From: Paralichthys olivaceus
Lineage: Eukaryota; Chordata; Actinopteri; Pleuronectiformes; Paralichthyidae
Direction of reading: 5' to 3'
NCBI RefSeq assembly: GCF_024713975.1
Contig: NC_091105.1
Coordinates: 18,112,439-18,176,438, forward strand
Length of the DNA stretch: 64,000 bases
Numbering within the stretch: position 1 is the stretch's first letter; every line of letters begins with the position of its first letter. The notes under the pieces are model-generated. The model did not search any database. It had not been told where the DNA came from and worked only from the letters and a program-made list of their open reading frames with translations. This document shows, in pieces, positions 62,756 through 64,000 of this stretch. The position numbers and the translations under genes were made by a program.

Positions 62756-64000
62756 TGCTGACTATAGGAAAAATAGCAGAGAGATGAGAGGAGGGATAGA
62801 AGCACGTCTCAGCCTTCTCTCTCTGGTGATTCTACTCCTTCTTATTCTAATCAAAAATAACAGAATTATTGTGAGGATATTTGCAGACATTTTCACGGAC
62901 TGTTTTTAAAACTGTCTGTTTTAGCACCGATTCCTAATATTTCCAATGGCGTAGTTTGTCTATTTTATGGCCGACACAAATCTGAGTTGTGTTGGTAAAA
63001 TATGTAATAAGAGCAGAGCATCACAGCACTAACTGGGACAAATAGATTAGAACATGAAGATGCCACCTGAATATAATTTTTAACAACAAAATAGGTAAAA
63101 TGTTTTTTTATGAATGCACAGTATCTGCAAATGGATTTGGTTTGTTTTCCTCCAATTTCAGTTTCAGGCAACTAAAGCAAAATGAATGTTTGGTTAAACC
63201 TGCAATAAAGAAAATGTGTCAGCTTTGAACACCTTTTAAGTGTATGTGATGAACTTAGCAAACGGCTTCTTATTGCCACAATATTTTCATTCATTTAGGG
63301 AGCGGTGTTAGTCCATGTGGTGAAAGTGAGGGTCCAACATTTACTTGTGTCCAGCAATAATTAACGTCTTTCTGATAGAATATCTAGAATTTGATGCTGC
63401 TAAATGCTCCACTGTGTTCATTAGCTCGTCTCTGGCTGATGCTCAGCAGGTAGTGGACAGTAAAGTCATGGTCTTAACTAAAACTCACTATAAAGCTCCG
63501 TAAATTCAGCTGATCCTTCTCTCCAGATTCCCATCTCTCACACTGTCGCCCTGTTCTCACATCCATTTCTCATTGGAGGCATTGTTATTGTCAAAATCAG
63601 TCATAGTGTTGGTGTGTGTGTGTTGGTGCAATTTGTCAGTGTATTAAAGTGAATGTGTGCACGGGGATTAGGCTGATATCAGTGAAGCTCTCACAGTCTG
63701 TCAGGCTCTGGGACGGGCCTGGACAAAGAGACTGATTTCAATTTAAATGCAGCAGCTGAGAGGACACATCTCTCCCAGTGGGGTGACTTCCACCCTCACC
63801 CACAACCACAAACACACACACACAGAGCCACCCACTTCAACATATTCAGTAGAATAGTAGATACAGGGTATTCCACCTCCACCTCCTCCTTGTGGCCGAT
63901 GCATGCAGACTTTGTAGATGAAACATCAGGACATAGTTTAAAAAGCTGCAGATCTCTGTGTGAAGAGCTGACGTGTCTGCTGTGGCTCTGCACCTGTCAG
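62756..64000. other. intergenic, no gene recognised
   Basis: A short CA run lies at about 63811-63824. I see nothing else. Confidence 0.5.

Noticed and set aside
1..64000. CRISPR arrays, operons, tRNA or rRNA genes
   Set aside because: None were seen; the sequence is vertebrate nuclear DNA, and the only tRNA-like signals belong to SINEs.

Overview
The window looks like a stretch of teleost fish chromosome. It is AT-rich and eukaryotic, full of CA/CT/TA microsatellites, and carries fragments of repeat classes typical of fish genomes: tRNA-derived SINEs, Tc1-like and hAT-like DNA transposons, MITEs, and an LTR. I found one convincing intact protein gene in 64 kb. It is an intronless Frizzled Wnt receptor on the minus strand at 20560-22215 (551 aa). 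From remembered family sequences it is closest to Frizzled-1 (fzd1), with fzd7 and fzd2 as alternatives. A GTG 18 bases further upstream (22233) extends the open frame, but a eukaryotic start is the ATG at 22215, which has A at -3 and G at +4.

Layout: 1-20.0 kb is the 3' flank of the gene. It holds short repeats, a candidate solo LTR (9168-9749), an unclassified repeat with a second copy near 45.2 kb, a SINE (13448-13634) and a decayed Tc1-like transposase (15425-15900). The gene and its CpG-rich 5' end occupy 20.0-22.6 kb. A roughly 640-bp block immediately 3' of the gene (about 19695-20340) is present again in direct orientation just 5' of it (about 22930-23575). A 213-bp core differs at one base, while the rest of the block has diverged. 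From 23.6 to 64 kb I see no recognisable exon. This part holds microsatellites, a strong G-quadruplex motif (29626-29655), a long hairpin (38056-38156), sequence that may be a conserved enhancer (about 43430-43790), a cluster of old repeats at 47.0-47.8 kb, a second SINE (56575-56760) and a complete MITE with perfect 20-bp terminal inverted repeats (60728-61199).

Functionally, this is a single developmental receptor gene in a gene desert, which is the usual setting for genes under long-range enhancer control. I saw no new enzymatic or defence system. The observations most worth checking are the duplicated block that brackets the gene (and carries its only nearby poly(A) signal), the 38.1-kb hairpin, and the unclassified repeat pair. 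Family names for repeats come from memory of common teleost repeats and were not searched.
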